A DNA stretch of 64,000 nt from Cavenderia fasciculata (lineage: Eukaryota > Evosea > Eumycetozoa > Acytosteliales > Cavenderiaceae): positions 124,001 to 188,000 of the forward strand of contig NW_004457708.1 in the NCBI RefSeq assembly GCF_000203815.1, in the 5' to 3' direction. Below, one piece after another: positions 19,689-27,939 of the stretch. The notes under the pieces are model-generated. The model saw only the letters and a list, made by a program, of their open reading frames with translations, ran no database searches and was not told the DNA's origin. The position numbers and the translations under genes were made by a program. The number at the start of each line of letters is the position of its first letter. Positions within the stretch are counted from its first letter, which is position 1.

Positions 19689-21479
19689 ATGACAGAATTA
19701 GGAGCACAGTATCCTGATCAAGATATTGTTCTTACTGACGGTAAGATTGTTAGATGGGAGAATGGTAAGACCTATCCATTCTATGGTTCAGAGTGTAAGT
19801 TTGAACCAAAGACTTCTACCGGCTTCCCAGGGGGTGGTTTGGTATTGGGTGCGAATGAAAAGATCTTTAACAGTGATGGTTCTGTTTATAACTCAGGAGG
19901 AGGTGGCGGTACTACACCACTAGATACAAAGGGAGTAACCTTTCAAACCGATGGTATTCATCTTACTACGAATCAGAATGTCTACAACTCTGATGGCACC
20001 CCAATTAACAACTCCCCCCCACCATTGAATACACAAGGAGTTACTTTCAACACAGATGGTGTTCATCTAGCACCAGGTCAAAATGTCTATAAATCAGATG
20101 GTACACCAATCAACAATGGCTCATCTCAACCACCACTTGACACAAAGGGATTGGTGTTTACTACTCAAGGCCCGGTACTAGCTAGTAATCAAAAGATTTA
20201 TAATCAAGATGGATCAGTCTATCAAGATACTAAAGGAGTCGTATTTGGTCAAGATGGTATTCATTTATTAGCAGGTCAAAACGTCTACGACTCCGATGGG
20301 GTACCACTCGACAATGCACCACTTCCTTTAGATACAGAGGGTGTTGTCTTTACTACTCAAGGTCCTAAATTAGCAGCTGGTCAAAATTACTTACTCAGTG
20401 ATGGTACACCACTACAACCAGTTGTAAACAATGTCACCAATGTTAATTTAGATACAAAGGGCGTAACCTTTCAAACCGACGGTGTGCATATGGCAGCTGG
20501 TCAAAATGTTTATAACTCCGATGGATCTCCTCTTATAACACCGACCTTACCATTGGTCGAAAATGTTTTTATCGAGACCAAACCTTTAAATTCTACCACT
20601 ACTTTTAACATTGAATGGAAATTAAATGGGGTGGGAGATCTTCGCACATTTTCTTCGGTTTCTCCTATTACCTTGCAGATGAACAACTCTTCGTTTAGTC
20701 AAATTGTATTGGCCACTATCAGTCGCCCGTTTTACGACACACCCCAGTTCACAGTCACCAAGAGAGTTAAAGTATACATCCCAGAGCCGAATTTGATCAT
20801 CAAAATGAACGTTGATTTGAATCCAAATGGTAACGTAACCTTAAGGGCATCACACCAACCCGGAAACGTAAGCACTTTGACATCAATGACTATTCTGCCA
20901 TTTACTATCACATACCAAAGTAAGAGTGCCAATGGTACATCGCCACTTCAAACAAATTCAAAACTTCTCACATCTCAAGATAATATGTCTCTTGATGTTT
21001 ATGGAAAGGGCATCCGGTTTATGAACTCTTCCATTCCAAGTTACATCCCCACTATTTTGGATAGTTACGAGGTTTATTCGTCTGATATTACTATGACTCA
21101 CGCAAGTGTCGCAAACCCATTAGTAGGATCAAAGCTCAGATGCATGAGAATTGGAAATTATGTTAAAGTAGGGTTCGATAAATTTTGGTTTACTGGTCCA
21201 TATTCTGGTGGGAGCCAACTTATTGGGACCACCGGGGTTTTATCTTTACCCACCCGCTTCCAACCTCCATATAATTTAGCTGCAATCGGTGCATCTTCTG
21301 TTGGTTATCAAATAACCGATGGCTATCGGTCATCAGACACAACTAGATGTTCATTAATCAATTTCAACAATGGTTTTGCGATTAGAATCACACACAAAGA
21401 TGGTGTCTATATCTCTGTCAATCTGGCATCCGGTGAACGGAATGAATTTTCTAGTGTTTTCTGGGAGTGGTTCCTCTAA
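19689..21479 (+). CDS. Fibre-like protein with about seven tandem beta repeats
   Basis: Starts 27 bases after the previous stop. Residues ~60-290 hold about seven repeats of 30-36 residues of the form DTKGVTFQTDGIHL-x4-QNVYNSDGTPI, a glycine/aspartate-punctuated pattern as in beta-helical or trimeric fibre shafts. The C-terminal domain has RCMRIGNYVKVGFDKF followed by LPTRFQPPYNL, the pattern of phage and large-virus fibre tips, and the same style as the Polinton fibre scraps at 8070 and 15385. No signal peptide, so secretion by the host route is unlikely. I infer a virion surface or adhesion fibre; a Dictyostelium-specific scaffold is the alternative. No break seen; the gene looks whole. Confidence 0.6.
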   Translation: MTELGAQYPDQDIVLTDGKIVRWENGKTYPFYGSECKFEPKTSTGFPGGGLVLGANEKIFNSDGSVYNSGGGGGTTPLDTKGVTFQTDGIHLTTNQNVYNSDGTPINNSPPPLNTQGVTFNTDGVHLAPGQNVYKSDGTPINNGSSQPPLDTKGLVFTTQGPVLASNQKIYNQDGSVYQDTKGVVFGQDGIHLLAGQNVYDSDGVPLDNAPLPLDTEGVVFTTQGPKLAAGQNYLLSDGTPLQPVVNNVTNVNLDTKGVTFQTDGVHMAAGQNVYNSDGSPLITPTLPLVENVFIETKPLNSTTTFNIEWKLNGVGDLRTFSSVSPITLQMNNSSFSQIVLATISRPFYDTPQFTVTKRVKVYIPEPNLIIKMNVDLNPNGNVTLRASHQPGNVSTLTSMTILPFTITYQSKSANGTSPLQTNSKLLTSQDNMSLDVYGKGIRFMNSSIPSYIPTILDSYEVYSSDITMTHASVANPLVGSKLRCMRIGNYVKVGFDKFWFTGPYSGGSQLIGTTGVLSLPTRFQPPYNLAAIGASSVGYQITDGYRSSDTTRCSLINFNNGFAIRITHKDGVYISVNLASGERNEFSSVFWEWFL

Positions 21480-21500
21480 AATAAACTCGAATGGTCTTTA

Positions 21501-21875
21501 TCATAATGATTGTCTTATTCTTTTATTAATTATTTCTAAATAAAAATATTTTTGAATCCATCTGCTTCTTGATGAATCTTTGTACAATGAATACCAAAGT
21601 AGATTTAAAACATTTGAAATTAAATGCCTGTCTTTGAATCCACTTTTACCAATGACATTTGGAGAACGGATAATTTTTTTTGTGAATGAACAAATTGGTG
21701 ATATTTTACCATTACCATTTAGGGGAAACCATCTCTCTATGACGCCAACTGTGTCGTGATAACATTCGAAATCTGGATGATTCTTAATTTCTTTGATTCG
21801 ATCTCGATACATTCTTGGAACCCTCACATCAGACGATGGGGAGAAAGGTCGATCGATTTGGTAGATAATATCCAT
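21501..21875 (-). CDS. Hypothetical protein, 124 residues
   Basis: Convergent with the fibre gene, 21 bases between stops. Contains MYRDRIKEIKNHPDF and a basic C-terminus. I recognise no family. Compact spacing and absence of introns match the rest of the island. Confidence 0.5.
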   Translation of the reverse strand: MDIIYQIDRPFSPSSDVRVPRMYRDRIKEIKNHPDFECYHDTVGVIERWFPLNGNGKISPICSFTKKIIRSPNVIGKSGFKDRHLISNVLNLLWYSLYKDSSRSRWIQKYFYLEIINKRIRQSL

Positions 21876-22068
21876 ATTTTCTTTGTAAATTCTATTACAA
21901 CCCCATGTGACCGATGCTTATTTTGTAGTTTGGTGTTGATTCCAAGGCTCGGGCATTCTTTCCAATTAAAATATTTGAATTTTTTTAAATTTAATTTCAG
22001 TCTCTCTGCTCACATTAAAATTCGGTATGTGAGTTAAAATTTTTATTTTTCAAAGTCATAATTATACA

Positions 22069-23088
22069 ATGGTACTAGAAATCAGAGATTTGGAATGCAT
22101 CCACCGAATTTATCACAATACCCCCAAGATACCAAAAGCGCTTAGAGGGAACCTTATGCGACACTGGGTGAAACAATATGACATCGGTCGATCCACCCTT
22201 TTCCGCAAACTCAACGAAGGCCCAACCAACACCAAGGTTATCCCAAGGTCCCAAACATGCCTCTATTGTGAATTGCCGTCCCAACACACCACTCTGTGCA
22301 CATTACACCTTAAGGAACAGATGCACCTCAAGGTCAAACAATCCACCATTATCGATGGGGGGCTTGGTCTGTTTGCTACTAGATGTGGGCGTCGCAATTG
22401 TAAAAGATGTGGTACCCGCGAAAAACCAACGGTTATCTTCCCAGCTCTCGAAGAGAATGTGACCCCAAAGTGTCCAACCATCAAAGATATCGTACCAAAG
22501 ACACTGTCCGAAAAGCAAAAGAAGAAAAAGTTGAAAGAAAAGATCGCCGATTGGGAAAGTTCATTGGATCTAGGAGGAAGAAGTGATATTGGGGAATACT
22601 CTGGTGTGATTCGTGATGTACAGGACCCAACCCCCATCAATGGGTATGCCATGCAAACCCAATCCACTACAGCAGTTGTCGATTCTGGTAACAAGTTTTT
22701 ATCAGGTGTCACTCGTTATGCCAACTGTCTATTGGGCCCCCGATTCGACAAATTCCATGAAGGGGAGACGATCGTCAGCGCCCCTAACGCACACTCCTTC
22801 CAGGTATCTCAAACTTCATTTGTTTTCAAGGCTATCGTAGATATTTACCCGGGTGATGAAATCTTTATCACTTATGGAAAAGAATTGGAAGACAAATTAA
22901 GAGCTGCAAAGAAAAAGAAAATGAAGGATGCCAAGGAAAGGGCAAAATTCTTGGCCGAAGATGCAGCCAGAGTGAAAGGGGAATCCGAACTTGCAGCCAA
23001 GAAAGCAGAAGCAGCAGCCAAGAAACCCGTAAAGAAGACCCCCTCAAAGGCCACTAAGAAATCAACAATAAAACACTTTTTGACATAA
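22069..23088 (+). CDS. SET-domain protein with zinc-knuckle-like N-terminus and basic tail
   Basis: Residues 64-80 hold C-x2-C-x9-C-x2-H. A SET domain then runs from about 91 to 270: GGLGLFA (97-103), IGEYSG (174-179), RYANC (216-220) in the place of the usual N-H-S/C cofactor and substrate motif, and GDEIFITYG (262-270) with the C-terminal tyrosine. A Lys-rich insert (about 145-160) splits the domain. SET proteins transfer methyl groups from SAM to lysines, often of histones. The tail (271-339) is Lys/Ala-rich and ends KSTIKHFLT, similar to a PCNA-binding box lacking the first Gln. Intronless and GC-rich beside orphan genes, so a viral-type SET protein is plausible; a host gene is the alternative. 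Activity is not shown by sequence. Confidence 0.75.
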   Translation: MVLEIRDLECIHRIYHNTPKIPKALRGNLMRHWVKQYDIGRSTLFRKLNEGPTNTKVIPRSQTCLYCELPSQHTTLCTLHLKEQMHLKVKQSTIIDGGLGLFATRCGRRNCKRCGTREKPTVIFPALEENVTPKCPTIKDIVPKTLSEKQKKKKLKEKIADWESSLDLGGRSDIGEYSGVIRDVQDPTPINGYAMQTQSTTAVVDSGNKFLSGVTRYANCLLGPRFDKFHEGETIVSAPNAHSFQVSQTSFVFKAIVDIYPGDEIFITYGKELEDKLRAAKKKKMKDAKERAKFLAEDAARVKGESELAAKKAEAAAKKPVKKTPSKATKKSTIKHFLT

Positions 23089-23113
23089 CCAACACAACTC
23101 CAACAACAATTTC

Positions 23114-23581
23114 CTATTTTGTAAATCGTTTCGAGGAGTAGTTAATTATTTTATTAATTTCGTTGTCATCTATATTATGTTCCCCCTTTACCAATGGGAG
23201 GTAAATATATGAATTATCATATTGAGATGAATTAAAATCTTGTATTGATATTTTTCCATATTTAATTTCTGTTGGACCAATTAGAGCCAATGGAATTCTT
23301 GATAGAATCGCGATAGAGTCGACCAGTGCTTCCATATTATTTTTAGCGAAATTTCCAATGATATGACTTGGTACCACCGATGAATCACCCATTACAATTA
23401 TTTGAAATGATAAACCAACTGTCTCAACTTTGATGTAACCAAGAGGATTGGGGTATGTAGCACTTGGATATTGGGGTGTATTACATCTCCAATAATCTAC
23501 ACACAAGTAAGAATAAAGGGTACCAATACAACCAACTTGGGTACTAATATTCAATACTTCTTTGTTTTTTAGTTGATCCAT
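23114..23581 (-). CDS. Hypothetical protein, 155 residues
   Basis: Starts ATG at 23581, ends 25 bases from the SET gene stop (convergent). Contains SSVVPSHIIGNFAKNNMEALVDSI; no signal peptide and no motif recognised. Member of the intronless island. Confidence 0.5.
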   Translation of the reverse strand: MDQLKNKEVLNISTQVGCIGTLYSYLCVDYWRCNTPQYPSATYPNPLGYIKVETVGLSFQIIVMGDSSVVPSHIIGNFAKNNMEALVDSIAILSRIPLALIGPTEIKYGKISIQDFNSSQYDNSYIYLPLVKGEHNIDDNEINKIINYSSKRFTK

Positions 23582-23747
23582 GTTTATGAATGGATCACGA
23601 GGCCCAACACTTCCTTTTAAAGGTTTGGTTCATCTCGATTTTCATTTTTTAATTTTTTTTTAATTTTGATTTTGGCATCTTGATCATCGCAAGATTCATT
23701 TCAATTTTATAAATTCATCTCTCCTCTCTACTACAACTACAACATAA

Positions 23748-24167
23748 ATGCAATTCAACTATCTCATTTCAATCATCTTCTTATGCCTCTTGGCATATTC
23801 CCCATCCATGGGTGAGAATGACGGTTTACCCAAACTACCTTCACCGTTATTAGTACCACAACAAAATATCCAGCTGACATGTGAAGATATTTCGTTATTG
23901 TGCATCCAATCAACGCCGTTTACTATTCAAGATACCTTCGAAGGGGCCCGTGTTTGTTCATATGCATTCATGGATAAAAATGGAGTGCCATGCTCCCGTT
24001 CTCACACCGTAGTCGATGGCGTTGACCAAACATGTCCAATTTTGGTATCAGCAATCACAAAAGAATGTATTAGATCACATGACCTCTTCAATGTAGGTCC
24101 ATATCCCGTGTCATTACAACGTTGTGTTTACATGGGTGCTTATCTTTTTGGATGCAACACAGAATAA
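23748..24167 (+). CDS. Small secreted Cys-rich protein, 139 residues
   Basis: A clear signal peptide (LISIIFLCLLAYSPSMG, cleavage near residue 22) precedes a mature part with eight cysteines, likely disulphide-bonded. Divergent from the gene at 23581 with about 166 bases between starts. Family not recognised. It could be a secreted host effector or part of the acquired island. Confidence 0.6.
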   Translation: MQFNYLISIIFLCLLAYSPSMGENDGLPKLPSPLLVPQQNIQLTCEDISLLCIQSTPFTIQDTFEGARVCSYAFMDKNGVPCSRSHTVVDGVDQTCPILVSAITKECIRSHDLFNVGPYPVSLQRCVYMGAYLFGCNTE

Positions 24168-24187
24168 TAAATAAATAAATAAATCAA

Positions 24188-24454
24188 ATGGCATTCACCC
24201 CAACAATCATGTTTAACAATACTACACACCAATCAATACACTTGGATTTCAATGAAAAGGAAGAGTACATCCCTAAAGGAGAATACATGATATTTCAACT
24301 CACCAAACCAAAAGATATTCTTTAAGTAAAGTTCCATGTTTTCGATCTCGATGAACCAACCCATTTCAGATGCTTTTATGAGGGTATCTACTCTGCTGGT
24401 GATGTAGTTCGCATCTCACCTGACATGTTGCTTAAAAAGAATGCCTGTCAATAA
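24188..24454 (+). pseudogene. Small orphan gene, appears broken once
   Basis: Starts ATG 24188, 20 bases after the previous stop, and covers 88 codons to 24454. The two halves look coherent in composition (HVFDLDEPTHFRCFYEGIYS in the second). Family unknown. Treated as a damaged member of the island. Confidence 0.4.
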
Positions 24455-24597
24455 TCAAACATCTAAAATAAAAGAAAATGCATTCATTTACAAAACTATT
24501 TCTTTAATTATTTTTATTTGAGTTGCTCTTTTCACCTACCCCCATGGGGATTGAGGGGCAATGCTAAATTGTGAATGGAAAGTAAACAACAACAAAT

Positions 24598-25233
24598 ATG
24601 AAACTAGAAGTAAGTAGAAACAAAGTACCCAAAGTATTATTCAAACAAGTATTTGGAAATATTGTTATCAATCGTCAAATCAAATCCAATTTCCGTGACC
24701 CAAAGAGGAAATACCAAGCCTACAAAAGAGTTTTGGGTCAATTACTTGGAGCCAAGTCAATTCTCGTCAGCGAGTTTGCCAATCTCATGCGTTTGCCTGT
24801 AATTGGTCATCCACTTATCATCAATAGTATCAAACCAAAGGATAAATTGGCCGAAAGATTTTATTTTAAAGGACATCGCCCATCTCAACAACCAGATTCA
24901 TTTTTCATGGTAGTTCCACTCCGAATGTCAATGGAACAATTTTTAAATTTCGATTTCAATGGCAATTCATTTGAAGATTTATTCTCGATGTATTTTATGG
25001 ATGGATCCAATCTTAATGGCCGCCGATTCCATATCGTAACACCTAATTGTGTTTTACTTTCCGAGATACCACACAAGTATCTAGCCGAGAATAAGTTGGC
25101 AAACATTTTTTATGTTTTTGAATATGCAGGTAAAGAAGTAAGAAGAAATATTACCAGACAATCACCAAGTGACACACCATTAAGAGAAAAGCATAAAACC
25201 AAACTTAGTCTATTATACACAGAACTATTATAA
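24598..25233 (+). CDS. Hypothetical protein, 211 residues
   Basis: One open frame from ATG 24598, preceded by an A-rich leader (ACAACAACAAAT) like other starts here. Basic N-terminal half (FRDPKRKYQAYKRVLGQ), mixed C-terminal half. No family recognised. A CCCCATGGGG palindrome lies 50 bases upstream. Confidence 0.55.
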   Translation: MKLEVSRNKVPKVLFKQVFGNIVINRQIKSNFRDPKRKYQAYKRVLGQLLGAKSILVSEFANLMRLPVIGHPLIINSIKPKDKLAERFYFKGHRPSQQPDSFFMVVPLRMSMEQFLNFDFNGNSFEDLFSMYFMDGSNLNGRRFHIVTPNCVLLSEIPHKYLAENKLANIFYVFEYAGKEVRRNITRQSPSDTPLREKHKTKLSLLYTELL

Positions 25234-25315
25234 ATAATAAATGTATTCCTTTACAAATGTAATATTATTACAATCAAATTCATAAAGTTGGATATAATAT
25301 ATTAATTTTTTGTTT

Positions 25316-25497
25316 TCCAACTATCACAGGAATCCGGACATAATTTCTCAGTTTGCTTTGACTGTCTACCAGATGTAATCACCCCCCATGATGAGTGGTA
25401 TGAGAATACCTTCTTTTGTTTCAACTGTGCGGTCCACCAATGTAGTGATTTGACTGATATATGCAAAGATATTGGACATATGACTTCATACGGCTAA
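25316..25497 (+). pseudogene. Zinc-ribbon-like Cys-rich fragment
   Basis: An open stretch without an ATG encodes CFDCLPDV followed by FFCFNCAVHQC, two C-x2-C pairs. It begins just after a pyrimidine-rich CAG that could be a splice acceptor, so it may be a terminal exon, or the remains of a gene. It lies end-to-end with the Cys-rich gene on the other strand. Confidence 0.4.
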
Positions 25498-25515
25498 TAA
25501 AAGTTATTAATATAT

Positions 25516-25914
25516 TTATTCTAATTTATTCTTTTCTAACCATTCGATACAATATTCACAATCTTCGTCTTCCATTGGGCAATCAGGTTGATAGAAATCT
25601 GGTGCATCGTGATATTCCTTCATCTCGTTTTCGAAATGCTTTTTACAAACGATTGTTCCCCATGCAGGGTAGTGGTATTGCCCATGACTGAGCCAATCAT
25701 GACTGTACCAAGTATCCCACATGATTTCGTCGCACCCGTCTTCATCGCATGGTGTAAATTGAAAATCGCAACGTTTGCAATGATAAGATTGATCTGGGGC
25801 AGGATGTCCTTCGATATGTAGTTTTGGATGTTTAACGAGAATAGATCCACACTCTTTACAATTAAGTTTTTTGTTTGCGCACGAGTAAAGTGATGAGCTA
25901 ATATCTGTATACAT
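25516..25914 (-). CDS. Cys-rich putative zinc-binding protein, 132 residues
   Basis: Several C-x2-C pairs and additional Cys/His: CKECGS, CKRCDF, CDEDGCDE, CPMEDEDCEYC. The spacing suits two or more zinc sites of ribbon type. The acidic C-terminus ends EWLEKNKLE. Convergent with the preceding fragment. Role unknown. Confidence 0.55.
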   Translation of the reverse strand: MYTDISSSLYSCANKKLNCKECGSILVKHPKLHIEGHPAPDQSYHCKRCDFQFTPCDEDGCDEIMWDTWYSHDWLSHGQYHYPAWGTIVCKKHFENEMKEYHDAPDFYQPDCPMEDEDCEYCIEWLEKNKLE

Positions 25915-25917
25915 TAT

Positions 25918-26415
25918 TTATTGTTTATAAATTAATGAATTACAAACAATAATGATATACCCACTCCCCATGGGGAAGAAAATAAAAGAGTTGGGAAGGT
26001 AATCACGAGCAAAAGAAAAATGCAATAGAAAACAATAAACTTTGATCAACACTTCCAGGGAAAGTATATTTATTATATTATTTTCTTGAATCCACGTAAC
26101 GTTTATAGATTGCAGTGTACATTCCCTCGTGTGCGTTATTGTCGTCGACTCCTTGACTGGTTTCCCCAACAATCCCCCATCGGGGGAGCCTGGGACCGTA
26201 TCACCATATCTAGCACGTGTGTCTTTATCCATTACATATTTATAGTAGTCTGAATTAACTAGGACACCCAAATCCGAAAGCAATCGTGTTTGACTTCCCA
26301 CTTTGTATTCTATTTCATATTCCAATCCACTGATTAGATCTTTAATCTCCTCCACGAATGCATCGACGGTCTTTGGTATTTGTGGGGAAAGTAATGCCAT
26401 TTTGAAAGGGTCCAT
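25918..26415 (-). CDS. Hypothetical protein, up to 165 residues
   Basis: Starts ATG 26415 (MDPFKMALLSPQIPKTVDAF). The first 115 residues look like a soluble domain; the last 50 are hydrophobic and may be a chance extension, because the DNA there is AT-rich and holds a CCCCATGGGG palindrome (25966-25975). Two GC-rich inverted motifs lie within or beside it. Family unknown. Confidence 0.45.
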   Translation of the reverse strand: MDPFKMALLSPQIPKTVDAFVEEIKDLISGLEYEIEYKVGSQTRLLSDLGVLVNSDYYKYVMDKDTRARYGDTVPGSPDGGLLGKPVKESTTITHTRECTLQSINVTWIQENNIINILSLEVLIKVYCFLLHFSFARDYLPNSFIFFPMGSGYIIIVCNSLIYKQ

Positions 26416-26565
26416 TATTTGTTAAGATTATTTGTTGAGTTGAAAGATAAAATAAAAGTTTTTTTTAGTTGCCTTTTAATAGAAGTGAATGATATAGGCA
26501 AAAAATCATTCTAAAAAGATTTATTTATAATTATATTTATGGATAAGCTCTTATATAAGAGTTAA

Positions 26566-27288
26566 CTACATTGTGATTTTAGGCTTTAAACATCTATTAT
26601 AACAACATGGGAAAATATCTCTGTCATAGTTATAATATCTGATATAAAGAACTTGTTGACTTGAGCCACAATAATCATGGTGCTCCGTTTTGCAATTAAT
26701 ATTTTTGGATTCGATTTTAGCCAAATATTGAAGTACAATTCTTTCTTCATCAAAACATTCATCATAACTTGAAATGTTCGTTGATAATATCTTTTTGCTT
26801 GTAGGGTAAACAACCAATATAGGAGCTTCGACTGTTCCACCAATAAAATGAACAGGAATGAGGTCAACATAAAAGAAACTGCGTTCTCCTGGTATCATGG
26901 GTCTTTTCGAGTTGTGCTCGGAGAACTCTTTTCGAAATGATCTTCCAATAATTTCATCCATAGAATGAAATCTGCCTTCTCTAACCCTAAAAGTTAGTTC
27001 TGCACTGAAACCCAGTTTCCCATTTATTCGTTGTGCTTGGACAGCGGCTCTACCAATGTAAAATGGGATATTCAAACTTTCATTTTGTAAAATGAGTTGT
27101 GCTCTTTCTACCTCTTCTTGGTTTGTTAACATTGTTTTAATAAAAGTGTAAAGATTAGGTTGTTGTTTTTGTTTTTGAGGTGATTGATATTGTTCTTGTT
27201 GTTGATTAATAATATTTGTGTTTTCAGTCAAAGGTAAATGGTTATTGACAGTTGAAGGCAAACGAAGCAATTGTGTTATAATTTGCAT
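26566..27288 (-). CDS. Hypothetical protein, 240 residues
   Basis: Starts ATG 27288. A Gln-rich linker (residues ~28-45) leads into an ordered domain (residues ~48-220) with IPFYIGRAAVQAQRINGKLG and RSFFYVDLIPVHFIGG, and ends Cys-rich. No family recognised. Divergent from a 27-codon frame at 27328. Confidence 0.5.
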   Translation of the reverse strand: MQIITQLLRLPSTVNNHLPLTENTNIINQQQEQYQSPQKQKQQPNLYTFIKTMLTNQEEVERAQLILQNESLNIPFYIGRAAVQAQRINGKLGFSAELTFRVREGRFHSMDEIIGRSFRKEFSEHNSKRPMIPGERSFFYVDLIPVHFIGGTVEAPILVVYPTSKKILSTNISSYDECFDEERIVLQYLAKIESKNINCKTEHHDYCGSSQQVLYIRYYNYDRDIFPCCYNRCLKPKITM

Positions 27289-27327
27289 TTAAATAACCAT
27301 CAACAAAAATTAAAAAATCAATCAATA

Positions 27328-27411
27328 AATGATAGACGATATTTTGGCCTCCGAATGGGAAGAAGAACATCCGACTCCTAACCAATCGTTTCAAAGCATG
27401 GAAGCAATCTG
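27328..27411 (+). CDS. Possible 27-residue small protein
   Basis: ATG to TGA frame MIDDILASEWEEEHPTPNQS... 39 bases from the start of the divergent gene. Acidic. Short enough to be chance; noted because its codon use looks like neighbouring coding DNA. Confidence 0.25.
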
Positions 27412-27493
27412 AATCAAACCTCGTGACACTTTTTTAAAACAGCCGACAATATCTATCACAAAAAAGAATAGATACTTTTTATTGTTCTTGATT

Positions 27494-27823
27494 TTAAGAC
27501 TCACATAGAGATCTCTGTTGTACGACATATTCTAAATGAAGATTTGATGTGATAGCCTCGATCTTGCCTTTTGCAAGTGCCTTTGGGTAGGTGATGAGAT
27601 AGAAACCAGGGGAGAGGCTATTATTATGACTGATAGTACCCCCTCTCTTGTTGTGGGGAGAAGATATGATAGCAAATATCGCAATGGTTCTACCCAACAG
27701 TTTTGCTAGTAGGTCTTGAAAGGTCTGCGTCGTTGTCATACTCTCTTTGTTCTCCCCATCGTAGTGTACGCGAACAATAATATCTTCGCCTTCATTTAAA
27801 TCTTCATCATCAGATTCGTACAT
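27494..27823 (-). CDS. Hypothetical protein, about 109 residues
   Basis: The frame is open further upstream (to about 27950) without an ATG; the first ATG is at 27823 (MYESDDEDLNEGED), which I take as the start. Acidic N-terminus, then RTIAIFAIISSPHNKRGG and a C-terminal beta-rich piece. It follows the coiled-coil gene on the same strand at close spacing. Family unknown. Confidence 0.45.
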   Translation of the reverse strand: MYESDDEDLNEGEDIIVRVHYDGENKESMTTTQTFQDLLAKLLGRTIAIFAIISSPHNKRGGTISHNNSLSPGFYLITYPKALAKGKIEAITSNLHLEYVVQQRSLCES

Positions 27824-27939
27824 ATTGATAGGAGGTAGGGATGTTGTTTGAGTGTTGCGAAGATAAATAATAAGATGCTCATTGATTGGCCCTTGCTTGT
27901 CCAAGATTTGATTTTTTTTAAAACTGTTTACAAATTTAT

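Noticed and set aside
22263-22712. Antisense 149-codon frame in the SET gene
   Set aside because: The plus strand carries clear SET motifs; the antisense frame shows none.
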